Source: Acidiphilium sp. C61 (lineage in GTDB: Bacteria; Pseudomonadota; Alphaproteobacteria; Acetobacterales; Acetobacteraceae). Taken from it: DNA of 64,000 bases. Numbering within the stretch: position 1 is the first letter of the stretch; each line of letters starts with the position of its first letter. A program made the position numbers and the translations under genes. The DNA lies in contig NZ_CACTIA010000005.1 of assembly GCF_902712915.1 (NCBI RefSeq), positions 1,054,001-1,118,000 on the forward strand. Direction: 5' to 3'. The notes beneath the pieces are model-generated. The model was given only the letters and a program-made list of their open reading frames with translations, was not told where the DNA came from and did no database searches. This document shows positions 27,622 through 37,021 of the stretch, piece after piece.

Positions 27622-27673
27622 AAGCAGGTTTTGCCGGCCGGTGCGCGCACCAGCTCGCCGCGATCAACCGTAA

Positions 27674-28048
<375 letters not shown>

Positions 28049-28084
28049 CCCTCTGTTTCAATCCATCCCTCAAACCCAACGAGA

Positions 28085-28109
28085 GCGGGTCCGCATGGGG
28101 CGGGCCCGC
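28085..28109 (+). terminator. Hairpin in the glnB-glnA gap
   Basis: GCGGGTC (28085-28091) pairs with GGCCCGC (28103-28109) including one T-G pair, with an 11-base loop and no T-tract. It may slow or partly attenuate transcription between glnB and glnA, or set mRNA processing, since the two products are needed in different amounts. Confidence 0.4.
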
Positions 28110-28134
28110 ACAATGACCAGCAGTGAGGACGACA

Positions 28135-29568
28135 ATGGCGAAGAAGCCCGCCGGTAGCGGCGATGCGATCAGCAAGGTGATGGCCATGATGAAGGAGAAC
28201 GGGGTCGAATATGTCGACCTGCGGTTCACCGATCCGCGCGGCAAGTGGCACCACACCGCCCAGCACATCTCCACCATGGGCGAGGACGCCTTCCGCGACG
28301 GCATCATGTTCGATGGCTCGTCCATCGCCGGCTGGAAGGTCATCAACGAGAGCGACATGATCCTGATGCCGGATCCGGAAACCGCGGTGATGGATCCCTT
28401 CGCCGCGAAGCCGAGCCTGGTCATCTTCTGCGACATTCTCGAACCCTCGACCGGCCTTCCCTATTCGCGCGACCCGCGTTCAACCGCGAAAAAGGTGGAA
28501 GCCTACGTGCGGGCATCCGGCGTCGGCGATTCCATCCTGTTCGGCGCCGAAGCCGAATTCTTCATTTTCGATTCCGTCCGCTTCGGCACCGGCGGCAATT
28601 TCGGCACCTACCAGCTCGACAGCATCGAAGGCCCCGGCTCCTCGATGAAGGACTACCCGGAAGGCAATATGGGCCATCGCCCGGTGGTGAAGGGTGGCTA
28701 TTTCCCGGTTCCCCCGGTCGACTCCGAGAGCGATCTGCGCGCCGAAATGCTCTCGACCATGGGCGAGATGGGCCTGCCGATCGAGAAGCACCACCACGAG
28801 GTGGCGCAGAGCCAGCACGAACTCGGCACGAAGTTCGGCACGCTGGTGCAGATGGCCGACCAGATGCAGATCTACAAATACTGCGTCCACAACGTCGCTC
28901 ACAGCTACGGCAAGACCGCGACGTTCATGCCGAAGCCGATCTATGGCGACAACGGCTCGGGCATGCACACCCATCAGTCGATCTGGAAGAACGGCAAGCC
29001 GCTCTTCGCCGGCAATGGTTATGCCGATCTCTCCGAGCTCTGCCTGTACTACATCGGCGGCATCATCAAGCACGCCAAGGCGCTGAACGCCTTCACCAAC
29101 CCGAGCACGAACAGCTACAAGCGACTGATTCCGGGCTTCGAGGCGCCGGTGCTGCTGGCCTACTCGTCGCGCAACCGCTCGGCCTCGTGCCGCATCCCCT
29201 ACACCACCAACCCGAAGGCCAAGCGCGTCGAGGTCCGCTTCCCCGACCCGACCGCGAACCCCTATCTCGCCTTCGCGGCGATGGCGATGGCCGGGCTCGA
29301 CGGCATCAAGAACAAGATCCATCCGGGCGACCCGATGGACAAGAACCTCTACGACCTGCCCCCCGAAGAACTTCAGGGTATTCCGACCGTCTGCGGCTCG
29401 CTCCGCGAGGCGCTGGAATCCCTTGCCGCCGATCATGACTTCCTGCTCGCCGGCGATGTCTTCAGCAAGGAACAGATCGAGAGCTACATCGCGCTGAAGT
29501 GGGAAGAGGTCTACCGCTTCGAGCACACGCCGCATCCGGTCGAGTTCGAGATGTATTACTCGGCCTGA
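28135..29568 (+). CDS. glnA: Glutamine synthetase, type I
   Basis: The 477-residue enzyme has GS-I motifs: [51 protein letters not shown] and the adenylylation loop NLYDLPPEE. It makes glutamine from glutamate, ammonia and ATP, and is the assimilation partner of the PII protein upstream. The ATG at 28135 follows GAGG; a frame start at 28123 (GTG) is less likely. The C-terminus is normal ([18 protein letters not shown]). A strong terminator follows 26 bp after the stop. Confidence 0.97.
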   Translation: MAKKPAGSGDAISKVMAMMKENGVEYVDLRFTDPRGKWHHTAQHISTMGEDAFRDGIMFDGSSIAGWKVINESDMILMPDPETAVMDPFAAKPSLVIFCDILEPSTGLPYSRDPRSTAKKVEAYVRASGVGDSILFGAEAEFFIFDSVRFGTGGNFGTYQLDSIEGPGSSMKDYPEGNMGHRPVVKGGYFPVPPVDSESDLRAEMLSTMGEMGLPIEKHHHEVAQSQHELGTKFGTLVQMADQMQIYKYCVHNVAHSYGKTATFMPKPIYGDNGSGMHTHQSIWKNGKPLFAGNGYADLSELCLYYIGGIIKHAKALNAFTNPSTNSYKRLIPGFEAPVLLAYSSRNRSASCRIPYTTNPKAKRVEVRFPDPTANPYLAFAAMAMAGLDGIKNKIHPGDPMDKNLYDLPPEELQGIPTVCGSLREALESLAADHDFLLAGDVFSKEQIESYIALKWEEVYRFEHTPHPVEFEMYYSA

Positions 29569-29593
29569 TCGACAACGACTGCACGTATCCAGA

Positions 29594-29627
29594 AGCCGGT
29601 CCGCACCTGCGGGCCGGCTTTTTCTTT
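29594..29627 (+). terminator. Rho-independent terminator of glnA
   Basis: AGCCGGTCCGCA (29594-29605) and TGCGGGCCGGCT (29608-29619) form a long GC-rich stem with one T-G pair and a tight loop, followed by TTTTTCTTT. Position and T-tract fit the end of the glnB-glnA transcript. Confidence 0.85.
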
Positions 29628-29780
29628 GCCTGCATCCCGACCATGTATCGGCAGGCACACGTCCACATCCCGCGGAAGCCGGGCTCCCGCAGGGCGACAG
29701 CTGTTTCCCTATGTTCAGGTGAGGCTCTATTCTGTTGCGGCCACGTCCAGCAGAGTTGACGGACAGCCAGGCATCATCGC

Positions 29781-29934
29781 TAGAGCATCATCCGATCAGA
29801 TGGAATCATCTGATCGGATAAAGATGCTCGACTTATCAATATGATAGAGCACTACATCCGATTAGATAAAGATGTTCGGTTTATCAATATGATAGAGCGC
29901 TACATCCGATCCAAAAGGATCAGAAAGTGCTCTG
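29781..29934. repeat. Expanded copy R4 of the MITE-like repeat (48-bp internal duplication)
   Basis: The copy has the orientation of R2 and starts with TA at 29781, but is 154 bp long. It contains two successive versions of the block TTATCAATATGATAGAG...ATCCGAT. The unit including GATAAAGATG is repeated with a few differences (GATGCTCGACTTATC, then GATGTTCGGTTTATC). The right end is GTGCTCTG instead of TCTA. It stops 17 bp before the ackA start codon. Confidence 0.88.
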
Positions 29935-29951
29935 ACGGGAGAGATACGCGG

Positions 29952-31130
29952 ATGGGCACAGCAGTCCTGGTTCTCAACGCCGGTTCATCGAGCATCAAAT
30001 TCGGCATGTTCGAGATCGAAAACGGCCTGTCGCGGCGTGCCCATGGCACCATCGAGCGGATCGGCGAGGCACCGCATTTCCAGGGATTCGACGCAGCCGG
30101 CCAGCTTGTGACCGAGCGCCGATGGGACGACGCGGCCACCATGACGCATGAAGACCTGCTGAAGCCATTGCTGGAATGGGCCGATACGCACCTCGCCGGC
30201 GACCGGCTTGCCGGCGTCGGCCACCGCATCGTGCATGGCGGCCGGGAGTTCGCCGCCCCCGTCAGGCTGGACGAGACCGTTGTCGCGGCGCTCGATACGC
30301 TCGTGCCGCTGGCGCCGCTGCACCAGCCTCATAATCTCGCACCTGTGCGCGCCATTGCGTGCCTGCGGCCTGGCCTTGCGCAAATCGGCTGCTTCGATAC
30401 CGGCTTTCACTGCACGATGGGCGATGTCGCAACGCGCCTGCCCCTCCCCGCGCGCTACCACGAAGCCGGCGTGCGCCGATATGGGTTTCACGGTATTTCG
30501 TATGAATACATCGCCGGGGCGCTTGCCGCGGCAGCGCCTGCCCGCGCCGCCGGCAAGGTGATCGCCGCGCATCTCGGCAACGGGGCCAGCGCCTGCGCGA
30601 TGCTGGAAGGCCGGTCGGTCGAGACCAGCATGGGTTTCACCGCGCTGGACGGGCTGATGATGGGAACCCGCCCCGGCACGATCGATCCTGGCGTGGTGCT
30701 TTACATGGCCGAGCAGGAAGGGCTTGCCCCAGCCGCGATCAGTCATTGCTTGTATCACGAATGCGGGCTGTTGGGCGTCTCGGGCGAGGCGTCCGACATG
30801 CGCACGCTGCTGGCGAGTTCACACCCCGACTCCCGTCTCGCGGTGGAGTTGTTCTGCCATCGCGCCGCCCGCGAGATCGCTGCGCTGACCATCGCTCTTG
30901 GCGGTCTCGAAACGCTTGTCTTTACTGCCGGCATCGGGGAGCACGCGCCGGAAATCCGCGCGAAGATCTGTACCCGACTGGGCCATTTCGGCATCATCAT
31001 CGATGATGCCGCGAACCGGCGTCATGCGCCGGTCATTTCGGCGGCCTCCTCACCGGTCGAGGTGCGCGTGATCGCCACTGACGAGGAAGCCATGATCGCG
31101 CGCCATGCCGCAGCCCTGCTGCGTGGCTGA
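29952..31130 (+). CDS. ackA: Acetate kinase
   Basis: The 392-residue enzyme has VLNAGSSSIKF, GHRIVHGG, FDTGFH, RYGFHGISYEYI, HLGNGASACAM, TSMGFTALDGLMMGTRPG and FTAGIGEHAPEIR, all standard acetate-kinase motifs. It interconverts acetate + ATP and acetyl phosphate + ADP. A GGGAGAG ribosome site precedes the ATG at 29952; a longer frame running back into repeat R4 is not the real start. No phosphotransacetylase is adjacent, but a MaoC-Pta fusion lies about 17 kb away in this window. Transcription may start inside R4, which holds TATGATA boxes. Confidence 0.95.
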   Translation: MGTAVLVLNAGSSSIKFGMFEIENGLSRRAHGTIERIGEAPHFQGFDAAGQLVTERRWDDAATMTHEDLLKPLLEWADTHLAGDRLAGVGHRIVHGGREFAAPVRLDETVVAALDTLVPLAPLHQPHNLAPVRAIACLRPGLAQIGCFDTGFHCTMGDVATRLPLPARYHEAGVRRYGFHGISYEYIAGALAAAAPARAAGKVIAAHLGNGASACAMLEGRSVETSMGFTALDGLMMGTRPGTIDPGVVLYMAEQEGLAPAAISHCLYHECGLLGVSGEASDMRTLLASSHPDSRLAVELFCHRAAREIAALTIALGGLETLVFTAGIGEHAPEIRAKICTRLGHFGIIIDDAANRRHAPVISAASSPVEVRVIATDEEAMIARHAAALLRG

Positions 31131-31272
31131 CCAGCTCGATTGCCACCAAAACGTCATCCAACGCCGAACGCCTCTGGTCTAGAGCGTTCCGCGGCGGCTG
31201 CGGCCTGACGGGCGCGGCCGATTCATCCGTGGATCCGCGCGATACGCGGCCTGGCAACAAAGGAGTTCCTGA

Positions 31273-33249
31273 ATGAAACGCGCATTCCTTCTGGCCTGCT
31301 CGGCGCTTGTCGCCGTCAGCGCCGCGGCCTTCGCCGCGAATGGCCAGGAAGTCGTCACCCAGCCTGCCGCTCATGGCATTGTCAGCACGATGATGGACAA
31401 GCCGCAGCCGGTGCTGAGCGACGCGGAAATGACCGCTCTGGTCCGCCGCAAGATCAAGTATGTGTTCGTGCTGTATCAGGAGAACCGCTCGTTCGACTCC
31501 TATTTCGGCACCTTCCCCGGCGCTGACGGGCTCTATTCGCAGCCGGCCGCGAAAACCCGCGGCTTCGTGCAGACGCTGATCAACACCGATGGCAGTGCTG
31601 CCACCATCTCGCCCTTCCGCATCGGGCCCAAGCAATATGCGTGGGACACTGACGACATCGACCATTCGCACGGCCGCATCGTTGCCAAGATGGACGTCAC
31701 CGCCGGCAAGCCGCTGATGGACAAGTTCGCCGTCACCGAGGAGAAAAAATATTCGCCGACCGGCAATCCCTCGCTGAAGGCGAAGCAGTTCGGCGAACTC
31801 GCGATGGCCTACGAGGATTGCGACACGGTGCCCTTCCTCTGGCGCTACGCCGACCGGTTCGTGCTGTTCGACCATGTCTTTCAGGACATTGCCGGCCCCT
31901 CGACGCCCGGCAACCTGTCGATCTTCGCCGCGCAGACCGGCCTGACCCAGTGGGCGCTACACCCGAGCGAGGCGACCGGAACCTACAAGGGCGGACCGAC
32001 GGCCACGAATGCTGCCGGCGGCAAGATTTCCGAGGCAGGCGCCGGCGTGCCGGTCGTCACCGATGATGATCCGCTCTGGGGCTCACCGCTCGATCCGCAC
32101 AAAGCGGTGCCGGTCAATCCGCACGACTTCGCCAGCCCGCACGGCACGCATGTGCAGATCAACCAGACCTATGCCTCGCTGGCGCTGACCACCGCAGGAA
32201 AGGCCATCAAGGGCGAAACCGCGCGCGACACCGCTCCGGATACCGATCTGGCGGACGTCCGGCAGGATGTTGCCTATCTCTCGGCACATGGCCAGAAGCC
32301 GGTCGGCTGGGGATGGTACGAAGAAGGCTATGGCAAGGATGCCGGCGACAAGCATGCCGGCCCCACCGACGCCCAGGGCATGCATGCAGCCTACATCACC
32401 CATCATAACGGCCCGCAATATTTCGGATACGTCGCCAACAACCCGGCCGAGCGCGATCACCTGCACGGCGCATCGGCGTTCTATACTGCGCTGCGGACCT
32501 CAACCCTGCCGGCTTCGGGCGGCGTCTTCTATCTCAAGGGCGGCTTCCGCAACGACATGGGCCTGACCCCGGACAACCCTGACGCCAAGGCCCGCAAGAA
32601 CTTCGTCGGCGACGATGATCATCCCGCCTATTCGGATGCCCAGATCAGCGAGGCGTTTGTCGCCCGTGCGGTCAACGCGATCGCCAGCAGCAAATACTGG
32701 AAGCACGCGGCGATCATCATCACCTGGGACGACTCCGAAGGAGATTACGACCATGTGCCGCCGCCGGTGGTCATCGAAGGGCCGGATCACAAGCCGCTCA
32801 CCTTCGGCCCGCGCGTGCCGCTCATCGTCATTTCGCCCTATGCGCGGGTTCATCAGATCTCGCACGCGGTGGGCAGCCAGGCATCGGTCGTGAAGTTCGT
32901 CGACAAGGTGTTCGGCCTGACGCCGCTCGCCCGCCTGCCGGACGAGATGAAAGGTCGCCGCCTTGGCCAGAAGGAATTCGGCGAGGCCAATGTCGGTCCG
33001 GCAGACGCGATCACACCCGACACCTCTGACCTGATGAGCGCGTTCGACCCGGCACGGCTCGAAGGCAAGGCTCGTGCATTGCCGCCGGGTTACGCGATCA
33101 TCCCCGCCCACGATCTCAAGACCCTGCCGCAATTCGGCGGCAACGGGTGCAAAGTGGATGGCATCGTGCCGACTGATATCGCCAAGGGAATCCATACAAA
33201 AATCCCGGCCGACTTCAATCCGCTGCCCAAGACCAATCCGTCCGCCTGA
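31273..33249 (+). CDS. Secreted phosphoesterase (phospholipase C/acid phosphatase family)
   Basis: The 658-residue protein starts with a Sec signal peptide (MKRAFLLACSALVAVSAAAF; cleavage after AFA about residue 22). The phosphoesterase-family domain follows: FVLYQENRSFDSYFGTFPGA, DHSHGRIVAKMD, IAGPSTPGNLSIFAAQTG, and the metal site TWDDSEGDYDHVPPP with FGPRVPLIVISPYA. These enzymes are bacterial non-specific phospholipases C or acid phosphatases acting outside the inner membrane. Substrate is not known. AAAGGAG precedes the ATG. It is monocistronic. Confidence 0.9.
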   Translation: MKRAFLLACSALVAVSAAAFAANGQEVVTQPAAHGIVSTMMDKPQPVLSDAEMTALVRRKIKYVFVLYQENRSFDSYFGTFPGADGLYSQPAAKTRGFVQTLINTDGSAATISPFRIGPKQYAWDTDDIDHSHGRIVAKMDVTAGKPLMDKFAVTEEKKYSPTGNPSLKAKQFGELAMAYEDCDTVPFLWRYADRFVLFDHVFQDIAGPSTPGNLSIFAAQTGLTQWALHPSEATGTYKGGPTATNAAGGKISEAGAGVPVVTDDDPLWGSPLDPHKAVPVNPHDFASPHGTHVQINQTYASLALTTAGKAIKGETARDTAPDTDLADVRQDVAYLSAHGQKPVGWGWYEEGYGKDAGDKHAGPTDAQGMHAAYITHHNGPQYFGYVANNPAERDHLHGASAFYTALRTSTLPASGGVFYLKGGFRNDMGLTPDNPDAKARKNFVGDDDHPAYSDAQISEAFVARAVNAIASSKYWKHAAIIITWDDSEGDYDHVPPPVVIEGPDHKPLTFGPRVPLIVISPYARVHQISHAVGSQASVVKFVDKVFGLTPLARLPDEMKGRRLGQKEFGEANVGPADAITPDTSDLMSAFDPARLEGKARALPPGYAIIPAHDLKTLPQFGGNGCKVDGIVPTDIAKGIHTKIPADFNPLPKTNPSA

Positions 33250-33278
33250 GCGCAAACTTTATCGCCAGGTTTTGTATT

Positions 33279-33325
33279 TGGAGCATCATCCGATCGGGCA
33301 TCATCGTCCGATCGGATGAATTTTA
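33279..33325. repeat. Fragment R5 of the MITE-like repeat
   Basis: GGAGCATCATCCGATC...GTCCGATCGGATGAATTTTA matches one hairpin module of R2/R4 with several changes; the other module is absent. It lies between the phosphoesterase gene and the DUF302 gene. Confidence 0.65.
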
Positions 33326-33395
33326 TGGACGGCTTGCCATATGACGAGTCACGGGGTGATAGTCTGGTTCCTTACCTTGGCCGGGGAGCCCCCTG

Positions 33396-33785
33396 ATGAG
33401 CTATCACATCTCCAAAGTCACCGATCTCGGGTTCGATGACGCCGTTGCCGCGACGGTCGCAGCGCTGCGCGCCGAAGGCTTCGGTGTTCTTACCGACATC
33501 GACGTGGCGGCGACCATGCAGGTGAAACTCGGCACACCATTCCGGCCCTATCGGATTCTCGGCGCATGCAACCCCCGCATGGCGCACGAGGCGCTGAAAC
33601 TTGAAGACAAGGTCGGCACCATGCTGCCCTGCAATGTCATCGTCCAGCAGCACGATGACGGTTCGGTCGAAGTTTCGGCGATCGACCCGGTGACCTCGAT
33701 GCAAGGGATCGAGAACCCAGAGCTTGGCCGACTGGCCGGCACCGTGCGCGAGATGCTGCGCAGCGTGGTGAATCACATCGCCTGA
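33396..33785 (+). CDS. DUF302 domain protein
   Basis: The 129-residue cytoplasmic protein is a DUF302 member: DLGFDDAVAATVAALRAEGF, VLTDIDVAATM, PYRILGACNPRMAHEALKLE, TMLPCNVIVQQ. The conserved Cys in ILGACNP and LPCNV are typical. The family is widespread and its biochemistry is poorly known. The ATG at 33396 follows GGGGAG. It sits 18 bp before a TauE/SafE permease gene, which suggests a shared transcript. Confidence 0.9.
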   Translation: MSYHISKVTDLGFDDAVAATVAALRAEGFGVLTDIDVAATMQVKLGTPFRPYRILGACNPRMAHEALKLEDKVGTMLPCNVIVQQHDDGSVEVSAIDPVTSMQGIENPELGRLAGTVREMLRSVVNHIA

Positions 33786-33803
33786 ATCCGGCATACACAC
33801 ATC

Positions 33804-34559
33804 GTGAGCTTTGACCTGCCCCGCCTGGGGATCGTGATCTTCACCTTCTTCTTTGCCGGCATCGTCAAGGGAATTCTCGGTCTCGGCATGCCGGTCATTA
33901 CGATGGGGGTTCTGGGCGCCATAATCAGCCCAGCAGAGGCCGCATCGCTGCTGCTGGTGCCATCCTTCGTAACGAATATCTGGCAGTTTCTGAGCCATCG
34001 CGGCGCCGGGAAGGCGATCGCACGGTTCTGGCCGATGATGGCCGGCATCCTCATCGGCGCACCGCTCGGCGCCGGACTGATCACCGGTCATGACGCACGG
34101 CCCGCCGTCGTCGCCCTCGGCATCGTTCTCATGGTCTATGCGCTGCTGGGATTAATGCATCCCCGGCTGCGCCTGCCGCCCGGCGCTGAGCCGTGGGCAG
34201 GGCCGCTGGCCGGCCTCGGCGCCGGCTTGCTCGCCGGCGCGACCGGGGTATTCGCCATTCCCACCATTCCGTATATCGCCGCACTCGGACTTGAGCGGGA
34301 CGCGCTGATCCAGGCGCTCGGGCTGATCTTTTCTGCGGCGTCCCTCGCACTCGGCGCCGGACTGGCGTGGCACGGCGCGCTCCCCGCAACCTCTCTGGAG
34401 ATATCGGCCATCGCCCTCGTGCCGGCCCTCGCCGGGATGAAGCTCGGCACCCGACTACGACGCAAGGTTCACCCTGACCGCTTCCGCGCCCTGTTCCTTT
34501 ACGGCCTGATCGCACTCAGCGCGTTCATCATCTGGCAAGCGATCTCGGGCGCTGCGTGA
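33804..34559 (+). CDS. TauE/SafE-family permease
   Basis: The 251-residue protein has about eight membrane segments and the TauE/SafE signatures (FFFAGIVKGILGLGMPVITM; AGATGVFAIPTIPYIAALGL). The family moves sulfite, sulfonates or similar organic anions; its substrate here is unknown. The GTG at 33804 is the only fit for the N-terminus and lacks a good ribosome site, so translation probably depends on the upstream DUF302 gene. The last 32 bp overlap tail to tail with the TPR/ATP-grasp gene on the other strand. Confidence 0.88.
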   Translation: MSFDLPRLGIVIFTFFFAGIVKGILGLGMPVITMGVLGAIISPAEAASLLLVPSFVTNIWQFLSHRGAGKAIARFWPMMAGILIGAPLGAGLITGHDARPAVVALGIVLMVYALLGLMHPRLRLPPGAEPWAGPLAGLGAGLLAGATGVFAIPTIPYIAALGLERDALIQALGLIFSAASLALGAGLAWHGALPATSLEISAIALVPALAGMKLGTRLRRKVHPDRFRALFLYGLIALSAFIIWQAISGAA

Positions 34560-36084
34560 CCTCAGCCGGATCACCGGCAGGTGCTCGATGATCCCCCCTG
34601 CCGGCGCGCCGTTCCAACATGTCGGCGAACGCGTCGAGGATGCGCTGAACGGCCTGATTGCGATAGGCAAACTCCGCCTCCCGCTCAGGATGAACCAGCA
34701 TAGCGGCATTCGCCTCGAAGACGAGAACTCGCCCGTCTGGAAGGATGGAAAAATCGATACCGGCATAATCGAGATCGAGGCGGCGCCCCACCGCGCTGAC
34801 CGCCTCGAACGCTGCGGAACCCAGCACTGTCACGGGATCGTCGAGAAACCGAGCTTCCTCGGCCCTCCGCGCGGGATCGAGATCCATCCCCGCGGTCCAG
34901 TAATGCACCATCCAGTGCGGCCCGATCGCGAGATGATAGGGATAGACCTGCCGATCGACGAAGATCATCCGGTATTTGCGATAATAGCCGTCATCGCTCC
35001 GATAATCGATGAAACGGCTGAGATATTTGTCGCCGGCTTCGTGTGACGCTGCCGTCAGCTGCTCCGCGGTCTCCACGCGACGCAATCCATGGCCGCCATG
35101 CGTTCCCACAGGCCGGACAAGCGCCGGCAAACCAATGCTGACGGGAATCTCGCCAGCCGCAACCCGCAGCACCGGCGGCACCACAAGACCGTCGATCCCC
35201 GCGAGCAGCGCCGGCAGCGACGTACGCCCGGTGCGCATCACCGCCTCGGGCCGGTTCATCACAGGAAGTCCACCGGCGAGAAACCCGATTGTCGCGCCAT
35301 CCAGCGGCGGCATCAGTTCGGCCTCGCCGATCGCATTGAAAACGAGGTCGTGCGGCGGCAGGTGGGGCAGATGGTTCACAGGATGATCGATGAACCAGTC
35401 GGTCAGCGCGTAGCGGGCATTCGGCAGCAAATGCTCGATGGGCAGGCTGGCTTCGGCGAGGCAGGTGAGTACCAGCACGCGCAATGCGTCTTGTGGTCCC
35501 GGGCGGACAAATACAGGGCCATTCCGGAACGCGACCTCGCGGTGCGCCGCGGCCGATTCGGGCTCGCTTCCGGCCAGCAGCACGGCAAGCGTGCGATGGG
35601 CGTCGATCAGTTCGGGACTGCACCGCAGCGCCGCTCGGGCGGCGTCGATCGCGAGGGCATTCTGCCCGAGGCGGGCCCGTGCCGAAGCCAGATTGGCAAG
35701 CGCTCGCCCGCTCGGATCATCTGGCGCAGCGCGCGCGAACCAGGTGGTTGCCTCTTCAAGCCGCCCGAGTTCGGCAAGACAGTTTCCAAGCGCCACCAGC
35801 ACCGGCGCCCCCGTCGCACCGGCAGAGATCGCGGCGGCGAAGCCCTGCACCGCGGGTTCGAACTTCCCCAGCGCACGCAAGGCTCGCGCATGCACAAGAA
35901 AGACGCCGGGATCTGCGGTATCGGTGGCCGCACCGGCAATGGCGCACGCCGCCTCAGGATCTCCTCCCTCCAGCAACGCCGTCGCATAGGCCGCGACGAT
36001 GCCGGGCTGACGGGGATCGGCAGCATGGAGATCACGATAGATACCGATGAGGTCGATCGCTCCATCCGCTGCGGCAAAGTTCAT
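34528..36084 (-). CDS. TPR protein with C-terminal ATP-grasp-like domain
   Basis: The 518-residue protein has an N-terminal series of tetratricopeptide repeats (to about residue 175; e.g. VLVALGNCLAELGRLEEATT, ALANLASARARLGQNALAID). The C-terminal part has ATP-grasp features: LPALVRPVGTHGGHGLRRVE, SRFIDYRSDDGYYRKYRMIFV, and the metal-binding pattern DLDYAGIDFSILPDGRVLVFEANAAM. Such proteins resemble glutathione-synthetase-type ligases and may attach an amino acid to a protein or peptide. The substrate is unknown; no peptide precursor is visible nearby. The start is ATG at 36082-36084, without a clear ribosome site. It overlaps tauE by 32 bp at its 3' end. Confidence 0.8.
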   Translation of the reverse strand: MNFAAADGAIDLIGIYRDLHAADPRQPGIVAAYATALLEGGDPEAACAIAGAATDTADPGVFLVHARALRALGKFEPAVQGFAAAISAGATGAPVLVALGNCLAELGRLEEATTWFARAAPDDPSGRALANLASARARLGQNALAIDAARAALRCSPELIDAHRTLAVLLAGSEPESAAAHREVAFRNGPVFVRPGPQDALRVLVLTCLAEASLPIEHLLPNARYALTDWFIDHPVNHLPHLPPHDLVFNAIGEAELMPPLDGATIGFLAGGLPVMNRPEAVMRTGRTSLPALLAGIDGLVVPPVLRVAAGEIPVSIGLPALVRPVGTHGGHGLRRVETAEQLTAASHEAGDKYLSRFIDYRSDDGYYRKYRMIFVDRQVYPYHLAIGPHWMVHYWTAGMDLDPARRAEEARFLDDPVTVLGSAAFEAVSAVGRRLDLDYAGIDFSILPDGRVLVFEANAAMLVHPEREAEFAYRNQAVQRILDAFADMLERRAGRGDHRAPAGDPAEVTQRPRSLAR

Positions 36085-36135
36085 AACAGGAGTTTGACAC
36101 GGCAGAGTGAAGGCTCGGTTAATCTTTCAGGCAGA

Positions 36136-36921
36136 TCACGCAAGCCCGAATGAGGCCGCGTTGCGGTAAAGCATATAGACCGCCACGGCGAAAACAAGCC
36201 CGGCAAAAATCCGGTTGAGCGCGTCGCGCCGCCCCGCGAGGTGGATCGCCAGGCGCGTGCCGAGGAGCCCGCCAATCACGCCCCCCAGGATGAACTCCAC
36301 GGCAACGGCCCAGTTCACAAGGCCGGAGGCCGCATAATTTACCGCTGTGGTCAGCCCGAAACTGCCGACCGAGAGCAGCGAGGAGCCGATCGCGAAAATC
36401 ATCGGCATCCCGGTCGAGAAGAGCAGGCCAGGAACGATCAGGAAGCCCCCGCCAATGCCGAAAAAACCCGACAGCACGCCGACCGCGAGTGCCGCAACCG
36501 CTACCGCCAGCAGTCCGGTCATGTTCAGCCGTTCAGGCTGCCCGGTCTCGCGGTCGGCCATCTTGCGGGGGCGAAGCATCACCAACCCCACCGCGATCAT
36601 CAGGATCGCGAAAAGAAACAGCAGCTTCTTGCCATCAAACGTCTTGCCGAGGGTGGAACCGGCCGCGGCGCCGACAATGCCAAGCACCGCGAAAATGGCA
36701 GCACTCCGCCACCGCACATTGCCCTTGCGGGCGTGGCCGCCAAAATTCGCAAAGGCATTGGCCGAAACCGCGAGCGCACTAGTGCCGATCGCGACATGGG
36801 GTGCCAGGCCAATGACGTAAAGCATCAGCGGGGTCGCCAAGATCGAGCCACCCCCGCCGATCAGCCCCAGCGTGAAGCCAACAGCGCTGCCGGATACAAG
36901 GGCAAGAACCGTCTCGATCAT
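36136..36921 (-). CDS. TauE/SafE-family permease of the sox cluster (probable sulfite exporter)
   Basis: The 261-residue membrane protein has the SafE family repeats GFTLGLIGGGGSILATPLML and VGVLSGFFGIGGGFLIVPGL, about eight membrane segments. In sulfur oxidisers such permeases are believed to export sulfite or related sulfur anions. The ATG at 36919-36921 has GGGGAG nine bases upstream. It is directly downstream of the dsrE-like gene and soxB in the same direction, and the ATTC-N8-GAAT dyad upstream fits ArsR-family control by sulfide or persulfide (known for BigR/SqrR targets). Substrate is inferred from context. Confidence 0.85.
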   Translation of the reverse strand: MIETVLALVSGSAVGFTLGLIGGGGSILATPLMLYVIGLAPHVAIGTSALAVSANAFANFGGHARKGNVRWRSAAIFAVLGIVGAAAGSTLGKTFDGKKLLFLFAILMIAVGLVMLRPRKMADRETGQPERLNMTGLLAVAVAALAVGVLSGFFGIGGGFLIVPGLLFSTGMPMIFAIGSSLLSVGSFGLTTAVNYAASGLVNWAVAVEFILGGVIGGLLGTRLAIHLAGRRDALNRIFAGLVFAVAVYMLYRNAASFGLA

Positions 36922-36952
36922 GGAAAATCTCCCCTGGCGGGTTACGCCACAA

Positions 36953-36976
36953 GACATTCTTATTCGCGAATATGTC
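36953..36976. promoter_or_regulatory. ArsR-type (SqrR/BigR-like) operator before the sulfite-exporter gene
   Basis: Within 36953-36976 (GACATTC...GAATATGTC) lies ATTC-N8-GAAT (36956-36971) with the palindromic core ATTCGCGAAT (36962-36971). This matches the operator form of persulfide-sensing SqrR/BigR regulators. It lies 32 bp upstream of the permease start and just after the dsrE-like stop. Confidence 0.65.
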
Positions 36977-37021
36977 TAGCCCCTGATATATCAGATTTCA
37001 AGAATACACCCCGCAGCCGCT

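Noticed and set aside
31177..31193. CTAGAGCG fragment before the phosphoesterase gene
   Set aside because: Only eight bases match the repeat end and no hairpin follows, so it is not counted as a repeat copy.
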